Shown here: piece by piece, positions 34,465 to 44,804 of the stretch
Layout of the letters: each line of letters begins with the position of its first letter
Position numbering within the stretch: position 1 is the first letter of the stretch
Assembly (NCBI GenBank): GCA_963678675.1
Contig: OY783192.1
Coordinates: forward strand, 14,740,424-14,804,423
DNA: 64,000 bases
Direction of reading: 5' to 3'
Source of the DNA: Xiphydria camelus
Taxonomy: Eukaryota; Arthropoda; Insecta; Hymenoptera; Xiphydriidae
Translations under genes and position numbers: made by a program
Notes under the pieces: generated by a model
Told to the model about the DNA's origin: nothing
The model's database searches: none
What the model saw: only the letters and a program-made list of their open reading frames with translations

Positions 34465-37400
34465 CACAGCCACACAAAAAAAAGTGGGGTATACATTTGA
34501 TGCGATATATGCTATCCGTAGTAATTTTGCCTCCTGATCACGAATCCGGGGTGTCAGAATGTGGCCATCACGTCACCATTTTTTTAACCTCAAAAAACCA
34601 GCCAAAAATCATGCTTTCAAAAAATTAATGGTTTTAAACAAAATTTGGTATAGGAGGGTTTTTGGTCGCTGATCACGAATCTGAAGTCAGATTTCAAAAA
34701 TTCAATATGGCGGATCCAATATGGCGGACGAGAATTTTGAAAATCGACGGATTCATGCCAAATTTGGTATAGGGTTTTTTTTTGGGTCGCTGATCACGAA
34801 TCTGAAGTCAAATTTAAAAAATTCAAGATGGCGGATCCAATATGGCGGACGAGATTTTCGAAAATCAACGGATTGTTACCAAATTTGCTATAAAGCGACA
34901 ACAAATGTTTAATTTATCAATCAATCCGTCTATATCTATTAACTGGTCCTTAGTTCATTAAGTAGCCTAATTACTAACTTCTTATTGTACTATCCTACAA
35001 TGTTACTTAATTTTTATCTCAGCATCTCACTAACACCATATCTTTCTATCTCCTTCCTCACAAACTCACTATCGCACCTACTATCTATCTTCCTACCCCC
35101 CCCCCCCTCCCCATATTCCCATCTCGATATCTCACTATCTTATGATCTTACTAACTCCTTCGTCTCGCTACCTTCTTTAGATCCTTTAACGACTTCTAAT
35201 TTACCTTCTTTCGGCTATATCTTGTTTTTTTTTCTTCGAACGATCTTCTCACAGATTTTCTGCTCTATTGCTTTTTTTGGTTCTTACGTGTCTTTCTTTT
35301 AAGTGACCAGCAATAGTCCGCCAACATATGATTATCCCATTTTCCTTGGTATCGATTTTCCATGACTTTTATGTCTTGGTGAAAGCGTTTACCTTGTTCC
35401 TCTCTATGATCACCAAGGTTGTCTGGGAAATCATCGATATGAGAGTCTAAGAAATATAGTTTCAAGTTCATTAAGCAGCCTAGTTTTTTAAAGTTCTCAA
35501 CCATTTTTTTAATTCCCAAAAAGTTTTTTGACACTTCTTTAACTCATCCAAGCAGCTTTCTCAACGTCGTCCATTTTAGTAATGTATCTTGGAACAGCTT
35601 TCTAATTTGCGGGCCGTTAAATACTCCTTCTCTGATTTTAGCCTCGGAATATTTTGGGAATGTTTTGGATAAATAATGGAAACATTTGCCTTCTTTGTTT
35701 AAGGCTTTTGTAAATTGCTTTATAAGCCCAAGTTTTATGTGGAGAGGAGGGATGAAAACTTTTTTTGGATCTACTAAGGGCTCAAACAGTACATTATCCT
35801 CACCAGCAGTAAACGACCTTCTTGCCGGCCAAATCTTCTTTTTGTAGTGGTGTTCTCTATCTCTACTATTCCACAGACACTTATAGCAAGGATAACGTGT
35901 GTACCCAGACTGTTGCCCAAGCAATATTGTTAACATTTTTAAATCTCCGCATATATCCCAGTTATGTTCAGCATACTTTATTTTCTCCAAAAGCTTTTTC
36001 ATTTTCTCATAATGCTCTTTCATGACTGTTGAATGAGCTATTGAAATGGGGGCATAAACATTGGTGTTATGCAGCAAAACAGCCCTTATGCTACGTTTCG
36101 AAGAATATTTATTTATTAAACCTTTTACATTAGTGCAATATGCAAGTGACATTGTATTATCCATTGTAAAGTATTTTCTGAATTCTTCGTCTCTGTGTCT
36201 ATAAAATGAAACTCTTATTTCTGGCTGAAGTAAGTTTCTCTTCTTTAAAAATGAAGCTAGATGCTCTGCACCGTCTTTGGCTAAACCTAAATCTCGAACA
36301 AGATCATTAAGTTCCGGCTGTGATACTAATTTTGGTTCTGGTCGACGATTATATGGGAGGAATTCGTTGTCTTCATTGCTGTCACTACTATCAACATCAT
36401 TATCGGTAGCACTCTTTTCGTCAGATACGTCGTCGTTTGATTTTTGTTCGGCAGATTCGCATTCTACGTTTTTGGCATCATCTGATGATATGCAATCATC
36501 GATTTCTATAGCACCAGCAGCAAGTAATTCAGAGTCAGGATTTGCCTCAGTTGGTTTTGTCACCGATGAAACGTCCACGTAAGAAATGCTACATTTACTT
36601 TTGCGCTTATGCCCTGTCACGTCATTCATACAAAAATAACAGTCATTTTTGCTATGCGGTCTATTCCATAATGCTGGTCTAGAATATTTGATGACCTTCT
36701 CATCCTTGCTATACAATATTATTCTGCAAGAACTGCAGATGACATGCGGAACCCATTTCGTTTCCTGGTTAAGTACCTCAAGACCAAAACAATCTTTATA
36801 CATTTTTTAATTCTATCACTTATAGCTATTCCTTTGTTACTCACTACGTATTTACTACAAATATAACAAAATACATCACAGTTTTTATCACAATTATGAA
36901 ATCGTCTTGCCCCGTATGATTCATTTCTTGTAGCATTATACTCTACATGAGCCAAGTCACCAACACATCTAGAGCTACGGTCGCATGGATGACGACGATC
37001 GCGAGCCCGCTCTCCTATCCTGTCCGATCACTAATACTGGGTTTCTGAGTCCCTGCACCGTAACCTTTCTTCTTGTGTCTGCCATGATGGCTAAAGTAAA
37101 CCAAAACATACCGGAAGGTAGATCTGAACCTATCTAAATCTAGTCTTCAAAATTGAAGGACTTGCACCTAAATGTACTGAATCTGTTCATGATACCTGTC
37201 GCTACGCTTACGTTAGACCAAATTGACTCGACGCAGCAACTTGGTTGCCTTGATGACTGTTAGTTGAGACGAGGAATACGACACGATGATGTTGACAATA
37301 CACTGACGAAGACGCGGTTGGCTTCGTCTTATATAGTTAGACTGTAACGGTAATTAGTCTACGGAGGGGATAGCGTGGGCGACGCTATGCACCCTGATTT

Positions 37401-38039
37401 GCTAAAGGATAGTGACGTTGTAGAGAATGTGAGCTGATACGGTGTGGTCTGATTGGCTGGAGGAGAATGACGGTGGAAAGTGAGATGACGCTGGAGAATT
37501 TCCGAGGTCCGTACCTAACAGTTTAGAAACCCCGGTGACTCGTATCCGCCATCTTGAATTTTTGAAATCTGACTTTAGATTCGTGATAAGCGACCCAAAA
37601 AACCCCCCTATACCAAATTTGGCATAAATCCGTCGATTTTTGAAAATCTCGTCCGCCATATTGGATCCGCCATCTTGAATTTTTGAAATTTGACTTCAGA
37701 TTCGTGATCAGCGACCCAAAAAACTCCCCTATACCAAATTTGGCATGAATCCGTCGATTTCCGAAATTCTCGTCCGCCATATTGGATCCGCCATCTTGCA
37801 TTTTTAAAATATGACTTCAGATTCGTGATCAGCGACCCAAAAAACCCTCCTATACGAAATTTTGTTTAAATCCATTAATTTTTTGAAAACATGATTTTTG
37901 GCTGGTTTTTTGAGGTTACAAAAAAATTGTGACATGATGGCCACATTCTAACACCGGATTCGTGATCAGGAGGCAAAGTTACTACGGATAGCATATATCG
38001 CATCAAATGTATACCCCACTTTTTTTTTGGGTGACTGTG
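34465..38039. mobile_element. CACAG...CTGTG element (CACTA-like), 3.6 kb, TAA target duplication
   Basis: Begins CACAGCCACACAAAAAAAAG and ends with GTGACTGTG, flanked by TAA (34462-34464, 38040-38042); deletion of the element and one TAA restores the Harbinger frame. Arms of about 410-500 bp are inverted repeats built from units of about 125 bp containing GATCACGAATCTGAAGTCA and GGCGGATCCAATATGGCGGA: two units at the left (34660-34870), three at the right (37545-37830). It carries the minus-strand gene at 35265-36955. CACWG termini with a 3-bp duplication are the signature of CACTA/EnSpm transposons. Confidence 0.75.
35265..36955 (-). pseudogene. Putative transposase of the CACAG element, copy 2 of the family
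   Basis: A start at 36953-36955 gives CDVFCYICSKYVVSNKG, then ISDRIKK; a one-base shift leads to the 419-codon frame 35544-36803: MYKDCFGLEVLNQETKWVPH, CSSCRIILY, CYFCMNDV (zinc-binding pairs), an acidic Ser/Asp/Glu linker (residues about 90-150), DLGLAKDGAEHLASFLKKRN, VLLHNTNVYAPISIAHSTVM, WDICGDLKMLTILLGQQSGY, CYKCLWNSRDREH, FIPPLHIKLGLIKQFTKALN, EGVFNGPQIRKLFQD. Two shifts near 35540-35580 lead to FLDSHIDDFPDNLGDHREEQ, GKRFHQDIKVMENRYQGKWD and MLADYCWSLKR. I infer an RNase H-type nuclease. It is far better preserved than most genes here, so the element may have moved recently. Confidence 0.7.
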
Positions 38040-38399
38040 TAATCAATGAAATTGTGTTGGCAGGTACTCGAAAAAGATACATTTGCGACCTATAGCTATC
38101 ACCTGAAAATTAATTTCCTAGTTAACATCTGCACTAAAACCAACGCAAATTAACGTACGTGTACCCAAATATCGTAAAGTCACAATAACAAGGCGTTCTT
38201 TTGGTGTAATAGCTTGTCTCATCCGAGTATCTTTTCTCCTAATTCGCGGAGTTACTTTTTCTAAGATGAAGTCAAAGTCCACTTTTTCTATACGTAGGAA
38301 ATTTTTAAAGTGCCACTGGTCCTGGTCGCGCACTTCAGTAAGTAAACTATTAAATGCACCCAACTGTTCGCGTTTTTTTTATCCATTCTCTGATCCATA

Positions 38400-39769
38400 G
38401 GGGAGACCGTGGTTGTTACAGGAGTTGGTTGTTACAATTAGTATAAAATGCGCACCAAGAATAATACAGCGCTACCATCAGCATCATATGTTCAGCGCAC
38501 GCGGCACCATCTTTCAGTGAAGTTGTGTTCAACTTGGCTGTGTCGTTACCGAATAAATAACACTTATTTGTTTTTTGACCGCTTTAGTGATATTTTATAT
38601 ACGGACATTTTCTTTTATTACGACAATGGTGCAAATGCTACATATTTAGCAATTTTTTTCAAGACATACTTGAATGTAAGTAACATTTCCGACATTTCTA
38701 TACTTCAGTTAAATTTAAGGTTAGGTAAGTGTATTGGATTTTGTTCGAACAGCGCACTCGGGGTTGGTTGTTACAGTTTCAGTGGGGGGTTGTTACACTG
38801 TAACAACCAACCCCAGCGTATGATTTTCTTGAAATAAGTGCTTAAAACGTGTTCCGTCGGACCAAACTACCAATGAACCCAAATTGTCTGTCATTTTGGA
38901 TGCAGCTAATAGAGAAGAAACAAATCAATTGGACCAAAATACCAGTAAACAGGAATTTTCTGTCAATGTGGGGGTAGAAAATATAGGAGAGACCTCGCCG
39001 GGACCATCACAAAATTCATGTAGTTTACCAGGACGAGAGACTGTTTCTAAATCGCCAAAGCCTAGTTGTTCACGTGATACACTGTATTATAGTCCTTCAG
39101 ATTTATGACCATTCCCACAGGCCCAAGAACGCAAAACAATTAGTAAAGGGCGCAAACGCCGTAAAGCCGCCGTATTGACAGACTCTCCTAATAAAAATGA
39201 ATTACAAAAAGAGCAAGAAAAACGAGACGCCAAAAGGACTAAACACCAAATTAAACAAAGTGTAGTAAAGAGTAATATAGCAGTAAAAAGCAAAGGAAGA
39301 CAAATAAAAAAGAGGAGTGAACTAGTTGATGACTAATCAAGCGATGAAAATGACACATTTTGCTTAGTTTGTGCTGAAACATATTCCAATTCAAAATCTG
39401 GCGAAAAATGGATAAAATGCACCAAATGCCATGGATGGGCTCATGAGCTATGTGTTGAAGTCGGTTTGTACTATGTATGTCTCAACTGCGACTCTGATGA
39501 TGACTAAATAATAATACCTATGTGATTGTAACAACAAACCCCGAAGATGTAACAATCAACCCCGCTGTGGGGTTGGTTGTTACAACTGATATGACCCTTT
39601 AATATGCGTGCAGTATAATTTCTGTTAGAGATGAATAAGCGATACTTAATTTGTTTAATTAGGTATAAGTACAAGTACAATGTAAACACTTCTTTTTTTA
39701 AATCAATTTCAATAAATACCCAAAATATATGGTTATATAAAAATTCTAACAACCAACCCTGGTCTCCCC
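38400..39769 (+). mobile_element. Pogo/Tigger-derived element with GGTTGTTACA arrays
   Basis: Starts GGGGAGACCGTGGTTGTTAC and ends CCAACCCTGGTCTCCCC, flanked by TA (38398-38399, 39770-39771); removal restores the Harbinger frame across TRV-WIRE. The motif GGTTGGTTGTTACA and its complement occur at least six times (38410, 38425, 38763, 38790, 38805, 39535-39580). It retains the 3' part of a transposase gene with a PHD-type finger (about 39000-39507) but no catalytic domain. Confidence 0.8.
39000..39507 (+). pseudogene. C-terminal end of a pogo/Tigger transposase with PHD-type zinc finger
   Basis: Reads SPKPSCSRDTLYYSPSDL, stop, PFPQAQERKTISKGRKRR, TDSPNKNELQKEQEK, a lysine-rich stretch, stop, SSDENDTFCLVC, YSNSKSGEKWIKCTKC, GWAHELCVEVG and YYVCLNCDSDDD before the terminal TAA at about 39505. 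CxxC...CxxC..H.xxC...CxxC is the Cys4-His-Cys3 PHD pattern that ends several insect pogo-like transposases. Two in-frame stops show decay; the N-terminal HTH and DDE core were deleted. Confidence 0.65.
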
Positions 39770-40067
39770 TACTCTCGTTTTTTTCTTTCGCCGGCTTTGC
39801 TTCATAGCCAAAGTCACATATAAATATGCTTCCGCTACTACTACGTCATCCATTGTATTTATTCGAAACAAACGTCACCCAAAACGTACACGAACGAACT
39901 ACGGCGTTGAAACTACAAGGCATGGGACAATCAAAATATGCTGTAAACGTAGCGCTTTGGTGTGAACATATGTGCAACTTCTAGTCTCGACCTGAAACTT
40001 TGATAGGCAGCTGCAGCATAAAAGCTGCGCGTCTTGCGCTACTTTCGGCTGATGTGTGAACACTGTA

Positions 40068-40602
40068 GGGAGACCGGGGCACATTTGGACACTTTTGGAA
40101 AGATGGTAGGCGTGAAGGCTGTTTATTATAATTTCAAAGTGAAAAATGTGACACTACATTGTGTTCTTTATATCCTTTGATATTCAACGGATTTGTTGTT
40201 AAAAAAGAGAACATTTATCTTGTAAATAAAATTTTATTGAAACATTGTATTTGTCCAAATGTGCCCCATATACGGGGCACATTTAGACATGCACAATTAA
40301 CAAAATAATAATCGAATTTAAACTTATATTTCTACCAGTAAATGGACAAATGCTTTAAATTTACAAAATTACAAATTGGACATATGCTTGGACTCGGGTA
40401 GTTCCCTTTTTCTCCGACGGTTTTGGTAATATGCCAATTATATGTCCTGTCTGTTCACAGTTGCGGAGTCTTCGACATTTGGAAAATTAAATCCTCAGTT
40501 GCCTCTTCTTCTCAAAAAACTTACAAGATATTCAAAGGCTTCATCTTCCTTCATGACTTGACTAACGCAGTTTGACTGGCTTTATCCAAATGTGCCCCAC
40601 CC
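40068..40602. mobile_element. TA-flanked MITE with GGGGCACATTT ends
   Basis: Starts GGGAGACCGGGGCACATTTG and ends CCAAATGTGCCCCACCC, flanked by TA (40066-40067, 40603-40604). GGGGCACATTTRGACA also occurs internally near 40257-40290 in both orientations. The GGGAGACC end resembles the pogo-derived element at 38400, suggesting the same mobiliser. Confidence 0.75.
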
Positions 40603-41547
40603 TACTTTTCCAAACTAAAATTGCTCTACACAATTTTGAAGTTAGAAACTGTGCAATCTATATGCAGGAAATTATTGCATTTTAATGCGCTATTTTGACA
40701 ATTTATTGGTATTAAACTATTCCTAGACACAGTAACTTAACACACTTACAAAGAATCATTAAAAATACGTTCCAATAATGAATTATTTGCATCTGTACAT
40801 AATTGATATAGGTAATAAATTTGGAAAGTCACAGTTCAACAAATTTATACAAGGTGTCCCAATCACCTTGGACAGTAGCATATATCTCCCAAACGAGCGT
40901 GATTTCAAAAACATTTTTTCAATAAAAGTTGTACCGTTGGCGTTCAAAACGTACTTAATAATTGTTTAATATCCACTTCCGGTTTCGAGAACCAGCATAC
41001 ATCTTTCAATTTTGACTTGCAAATGATATTTATTATACAAAAGTAATGTCATTATCAATGCAAATATAACAAGCTATCGAAAATTCGATTCACATTTCCG
41101 GAATTCTGAGACATCCAGTGTTGAATTTTCGCCCGTTTGCGATTGCGCCTATTGCACGCAATCCGACGTATAAATGAGGAGTAGGTTAAGCATTGCCTTT
41201 TCCAAACACATTCTCGTCCGGAGCGTATCAAATCGCTCACCGGCTGAAACAGTAGCCTAACTCAAAATTGGACTTTTCCCAAGAGACGACTTTAAAAGTT
41301 GAATTATTATGTTATACGAGCGGTGACCATTTGCTGCCAGATTATGATAATTATCATAGCATTTTCATGATAATTATCATAATCTGGCAGTAAATGGTCA
41401 ACGCTCCTATAATATAGTAATTCATCTTTTAAGGTCCTCTTTTGGGAAAATTCCAATTTTGAGTTAGGCCACTGTTGCATCCGGTGAGCGAAATGTTTGA
41501 AATCAAAATTCAATGTTATGTATGTATGTACATGGTGATCACTACTT

Positions 41548-41781
41548 TCAAGAAAACCATTTTTCCGCCCCACAGTTTCCTGTGTCCAGGTTTTCCGCTT
41601 CATAGTTTTCGATATCAAGGTCTTTCGTTCCATAGTTTTCGATGGAGAGGTCTTCCGCTTCATAGTTTTCAACATCCAGGTCTTCTGCTCCATAGTCATT
41701 GTCTATGTCTTTTGCTCCACAGTGGTTTCGGTGTCCAGATCTTTCACTCCATAGATTTCGGTATCTAGGTCTTCTGCTCAA
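41548..41781 (-). CDS. Acidic decapeptide-repeat frame, minus strand
   Basis: A 77-codon frame consisting of about seven repeats close to YGAEDLDIEN (units of 30 bp, so the frame never shifts). The opposite-strand frame over the same DNA is also open, as expected for a stop-free repeat of 30 bp. Whether either is translated cannot be told; conservation of the acidic register in three separate arrays makes the AEDLD reading the more likely one. Confidence 0.35.
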   Translation of the reverse strand: MSRRPRYRNLWSERSGHRNHCGAKDIDNDYGAEDLDVENYEAEDLSIENYGTKDLDIENYEAENLDTGNCGAEKWFS

Positions 41782-41870
41782 CAGTTTTCGGTGTCCAGGT
41801 CTCCTACGAAGGCAGAAGGAACGGGGGGAGGAGGTACGGGGCGAAGGAATTAAACACCGGAAATTATGGA

Positions 41871-42059
41871 GTGGAAGACCTAAACACCGAAAACTATGGA
41901 GCAGAAGACCTGAATATTGAAAACTGTAAAGCAGAAGACCTGGATACCGATTACAATGAAGAAGAAGGTCTAGATATCGAAAACTATTTTGCGCAGATCA
42001 AGAACGATGAAGATTTCAGGGCGGAAGACGACGATGGGGTTAATAAATCCGCGCCTTAA
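41871..42059 (+). CDS. Acidic decapeptide-repeat frame with conserved tail, plus strand
   Basis: Repeats ENYGAEDLNI, ENCKAEDLDT and EEGLDIENYF are followed by a tail, QIKNDEDFRAEDDDGVNKSA, ending at the TAA 42057-42059. The same repeats and a closely similar tail (QIINDGDFSAEDDGVNKSA) occur at 62525-62681, and a shorter one near 63065. The shared, non-repetitive tail suggests a true C-terminus. Function unknown; the repeat would be highly negatively charged. Confidence 0.4.
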   Translation: MEDLNTENYGAEDLNIENCKAEDLDTDYNEEEGLDIENYFAQIKNDEDFRAEDDDGVNKSAP

Positions 42060-43278
42060 TTCTAAATAACTTAATTTCAAAATTTTAAACGTTGGAACCG
42101 GTTATACGATTGCAAACGTCCAATAAAAATGATTCTCGCGAAACTAATGATTACCGTGTACATACACAGAATTGGATTTAAATGTGAAACATTTTACGCT
42201 TCAGATAAGAATGTTTTCAGAAAATGAAACGCTTGAGTTACTCCTCATTTGTATGTCGGATTGAAAGCAACAGATGCAAACGGGCGAAATTTCAACCCTA
42301 CATATCTCCGACTTACGGATATGCAAATCGAATTTTCGATGGCTTGTTGTAGGGTAGACCTAGGCGAATCGGATTAATTCCATATTTCTTACATAGAGGC
42401 GAGAATAAGTATTGCAGTCATTCGTATTACTTTGTTGCTTTTCCCCCAACTACCGCAATAGGTAGCCAATCTTCGTAGCTCGTCATTCGGTGCCTGCACA
42501 AGGCTAAAGTAAGACGGACGCGGAAACACGTTAGAATGGTAGCGTAGATATAAGATGCGCAACCTACAATTTCATATTTAAATGAAAAATGCAAGCTTGA
42601 AAATATGAATGTTTTTATTATTATAAGTTTTCATGGTCTCCTAACTTAGTATTTGAAGTATTTTCGATTGTAATATCATAACATCTTTATGTAACCTACT
42701 CACTTTGAAATACTTCTATAACCCGTATGGAAATGTTTATTGGGCCCCAATTGGGGCCCAGTTGGGCTGCCCAATTACTAGTTGGGCACCAATTAGGCAG
42801 CCCAATCAGTGCCCAATTGGGCTTTCGTTGGGCTTGTAACGCTCAGCCCAATCTATACCCAATTTGGGCCGCCCAATAGGGCCCCAATTGGGTAACCCTA
42901 TTTATGCCCAATCAACCTGAAATGTTACTTTTAATGAATAATAAGATTAATAATGAATAAGAAGATTAATAATAATTAATAAGATTTTATATTTTCTCAT
43001 AAAATGTACACGAGTAAAATATAAACGTATTCAAGCGGAACAATGATTGACACAAATCATACGCGCGGGTTTCCTTAGTTTTTCATAAGTACAGTTTAAG
43101 AATTTTCTTTTTTCATATTTTATAGATTTATATGCAATGGGGATTAGGCTGCGATTAATAATGTAAAAGGCCAAGGCCATACAGTAAGAAATAATAATAT
43201 AAACGTATTCTTCAGTTTTTAGGGCTCCATCATACACTATATACACTACACTACATACACTATGTTTATTTAAATATA

Positions 43279-43980
43279 CCGGGTGTTACTTAATGATAGG
43301 CCGTAATTGCAAGGGCACATTACTGAATCTATTTCCAGTAGAAAAGTTCATATTAACATGTGTCCTAAAATGTCTGATTTTCAAGATACAGGATGTCAAA
43401 ATTTTAAAAAATCGGTTTTTTAATAATATCTCAAAAATCCTTGTGCCGATTTTGTTGACATTTGGCACTGTTGTTTATTGTAATAAGATGCTAAGTTAAC
43501 ACTAACTAGAAGATAATTATGAGTTCCAGTGGCGTCCCGGGGGACAGTCTCACGAATAATATTTTTTTTTCCTCAAAAACGAAGTGATTTACGAAATAAT
43601 GTCAAGAGACAAAAAAGTTGTATTTTTAGCTGCTTAATCTGAAAAAAATATAAAATTTTTTTAAAAGTCAGTGCCGTACACTTTTTTTGTCAATATTATT
43701 CGTGAGATTGTCCCCCGGGACGCCACTGGAACTCATAATTATCTTCTAGTTAGCGGTAACTTAGCGTCTTAGTACAATAAACAACAACAGTGCCAAATGT
43801 CAACAAAATCGGCACAAGTATCGTTGAGATATTATTAAAAAACCGATTTTTTTTAAACTTTGACGTCCTGTATCTTGAAAACCAGACATTTTAGGACACA
43901 TGTTAATATTAACTTTTCTACTGGAAATTGATTCAGTAATGTGCCCTTGCAATTACGGCCTATCATTAAGTAACACCCTG
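43279..43980. mobile_element. Foldback element with 280-bp arms, TATA flanks
   Basis: GGGTGTTACTTAATGATAGG at the left is mirrored by CCTATCATTAAGTAACACCC at the right, with arms continuing through GTTCCAGTGGCGTCCCGGGG. Flanked by TATA (43275-43278, 43981-43984). A T-rich 120-bp loop separates the arms. Similar 'ACAGGGTGT..' ends occur near 1420, 22377, 60195 and 61595. Confidence 0.75.
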
Positions 43981-44041
43981 TATATACACTATGCAAAAAA
44001 AACAAGCTCGAAGTCGTGAGCAGACCGGACAAGCTAAAAAT

Positions 44042-44248
44042 GGCGCGTTGCCACGAGTCGACTCAAGTCGAATGATTTGGTAGTTCGACCGTAGTCGACT
44101 TAAAATTTCTTTGTTATTAGTCGAATCGCATGAAGTCGCAAGACGAGCTACTTTGTTCGATTCGACTAATAACAAAGAAATTTTAAGTCGACTATATACG
44201 GTCGAACTACCAAGTCGTTCGACTTGAGTCGACTCGTGGCAACGCGCT
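44042..44248. repeat. Palindromic MITE with GTCGACT motifs
   Basis: GCGCGTTGCCACGAGTCGAC is mirrored at the right end; arms of about 85 bp with repeated AGTCGACT and a 35-bp loop. Confidence 0.7.
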
Positions 44249-44335
44249 TTAAGAGACTAAAAACTACTCACTGCAGCTACTCGTTCTCGCGCCGTCGTCT
44301 GTCGTATTCTCGCCCCCGGCGTTGCTACCTCGGCT

Positions 44336-44756
44336 TTACGGATGCCACGCTCCGCGTTGGACTTCCCTGCCTTCTCGTCGTCCTCCATCCCAGTCCCTTG
44401 CGTAAACCAAAGCCGATCCAATGGCCTCGATGGCTGCCTTCTCTGAAGAAGGGGCTTCCTTGCTGCTCCTTCGAGTTACGGCATCTGACAAAAAACATTA
44501 CGAAATGATGTATTGCAATCATTACTTTGAAAGGTTTTTACTTCGTAAATATATTTCAAAAACAATAATTTACATGAAAAAAATATTAATCATTCTCACC
44601 TTGGAGCCTGAACTCTTTAAGGAGAATCTTGCTAGACGCTTCGCGGACGTTCGTGAATTTAACAGCCAGATCTTTTGCTAAATATTTCTTCATGGTGTTC
44701 ACCACGCTTTTGGAAATATTTTCTTCTACATCCATGAGCGAGTTGAGAGAAGAAAT
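44336..44756 (-). CDS. Last two exons of an unidentified gene
   Basis: Exon A (44600-44756) follows a good acceptor (TTTAACTTTACTTGCAG) and reads ISSLNSLMDVEENISKSVVN, TMKKYLAKDLAVKFTNVREA, SSKILLKEFRLQ, ending in phase 1 at CAAG|GTGAG. After a 115-bp intron with acceptor TTTTTTGTCAG, exon B (44336-44484) continues in frame: DAVTRRSSKEAPSSEKAAIE, AIGSALVYARDWDGGRREGR and ends at a stop. Two canonical splice sites and phase agreement argue for a real, recently intact gene. 'KKYLAKDLAVKFT' recalls the DUF4806-type C-terminal domain of insect TE proteins, but weakly. Upstream exons would lie where the palindrome at 44805 now sits. It may be the gene of the CCC element around it. Confidence 0.5.
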
Positions 44757-44804
44757 CTGCAAGTAAAGTTAAAATTTGTAATATATGGACATGCGTCACT
44801 TTAA

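Larger units (their letters stand above)
34390..39853 (-). pseudogene. PIF/Harbinger (HARBI1-like) transposase gene, split by two insertions and 3'-deleted
   Basis: Starts MDDVVVAEAYLYVTLAMKQS at 39853 and reads into RRKKKTRV; after the 38400-39769 insertion it resumes WIREWIKKREQLGAFNSLLT, EVRDQDQWHFKNFLRIEKVD, FDFILEKVTPRIRRKDTRMR and ITPKERL..TLRYL. A short intron (GTACAC...TTTTCAG, about 38107-38175) leads to DSYRSQMYLFRVPANTISLI; after the 34465-38039 insertion the frame continues IPEVCQATYDVF. This is the N-terminal half of a Harbinger nuclease, before the first catalytic aspartate, so the catalytic core has been deleted. One frameshift lies in the A-run near 38375. Both insertion junctions restore the frame when one target copy is removed. 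Confidence 0.8.
40855..42365. mobile_element. Element with 30-bp coding minisatellites, copy 1
   Basis: Its left end (AAGGTGTCCCAATCACCTTG, then ACGAGCGTGATTTCAAAAAC and CATCTTTCAATTTTGACT) is the reverse complement of the right end of the copy at 62.1-63.6 kb. An inner foldback lies at 41235-41495 (GCCTAACTCAAAATTGGACT mirrored) with a perfect hairpin at 41325-41400 (CCAGATTATGATAATTATCA). Then come inverted minisatellites (minus-coded 41550-41810, plus-coded 41860-41990) and sequence mirrored at 41085-41200 (GTATGTCGGATT, CAAATCGAATTTTCGATGGC). Confidence 0.65.

Noticed and set aside
35097..35109. Run of C near 35.1 kb and G/C runs at 58.2-58.3 kb
   Set aside because: Homopolymers without telomeric or other repeat structure.
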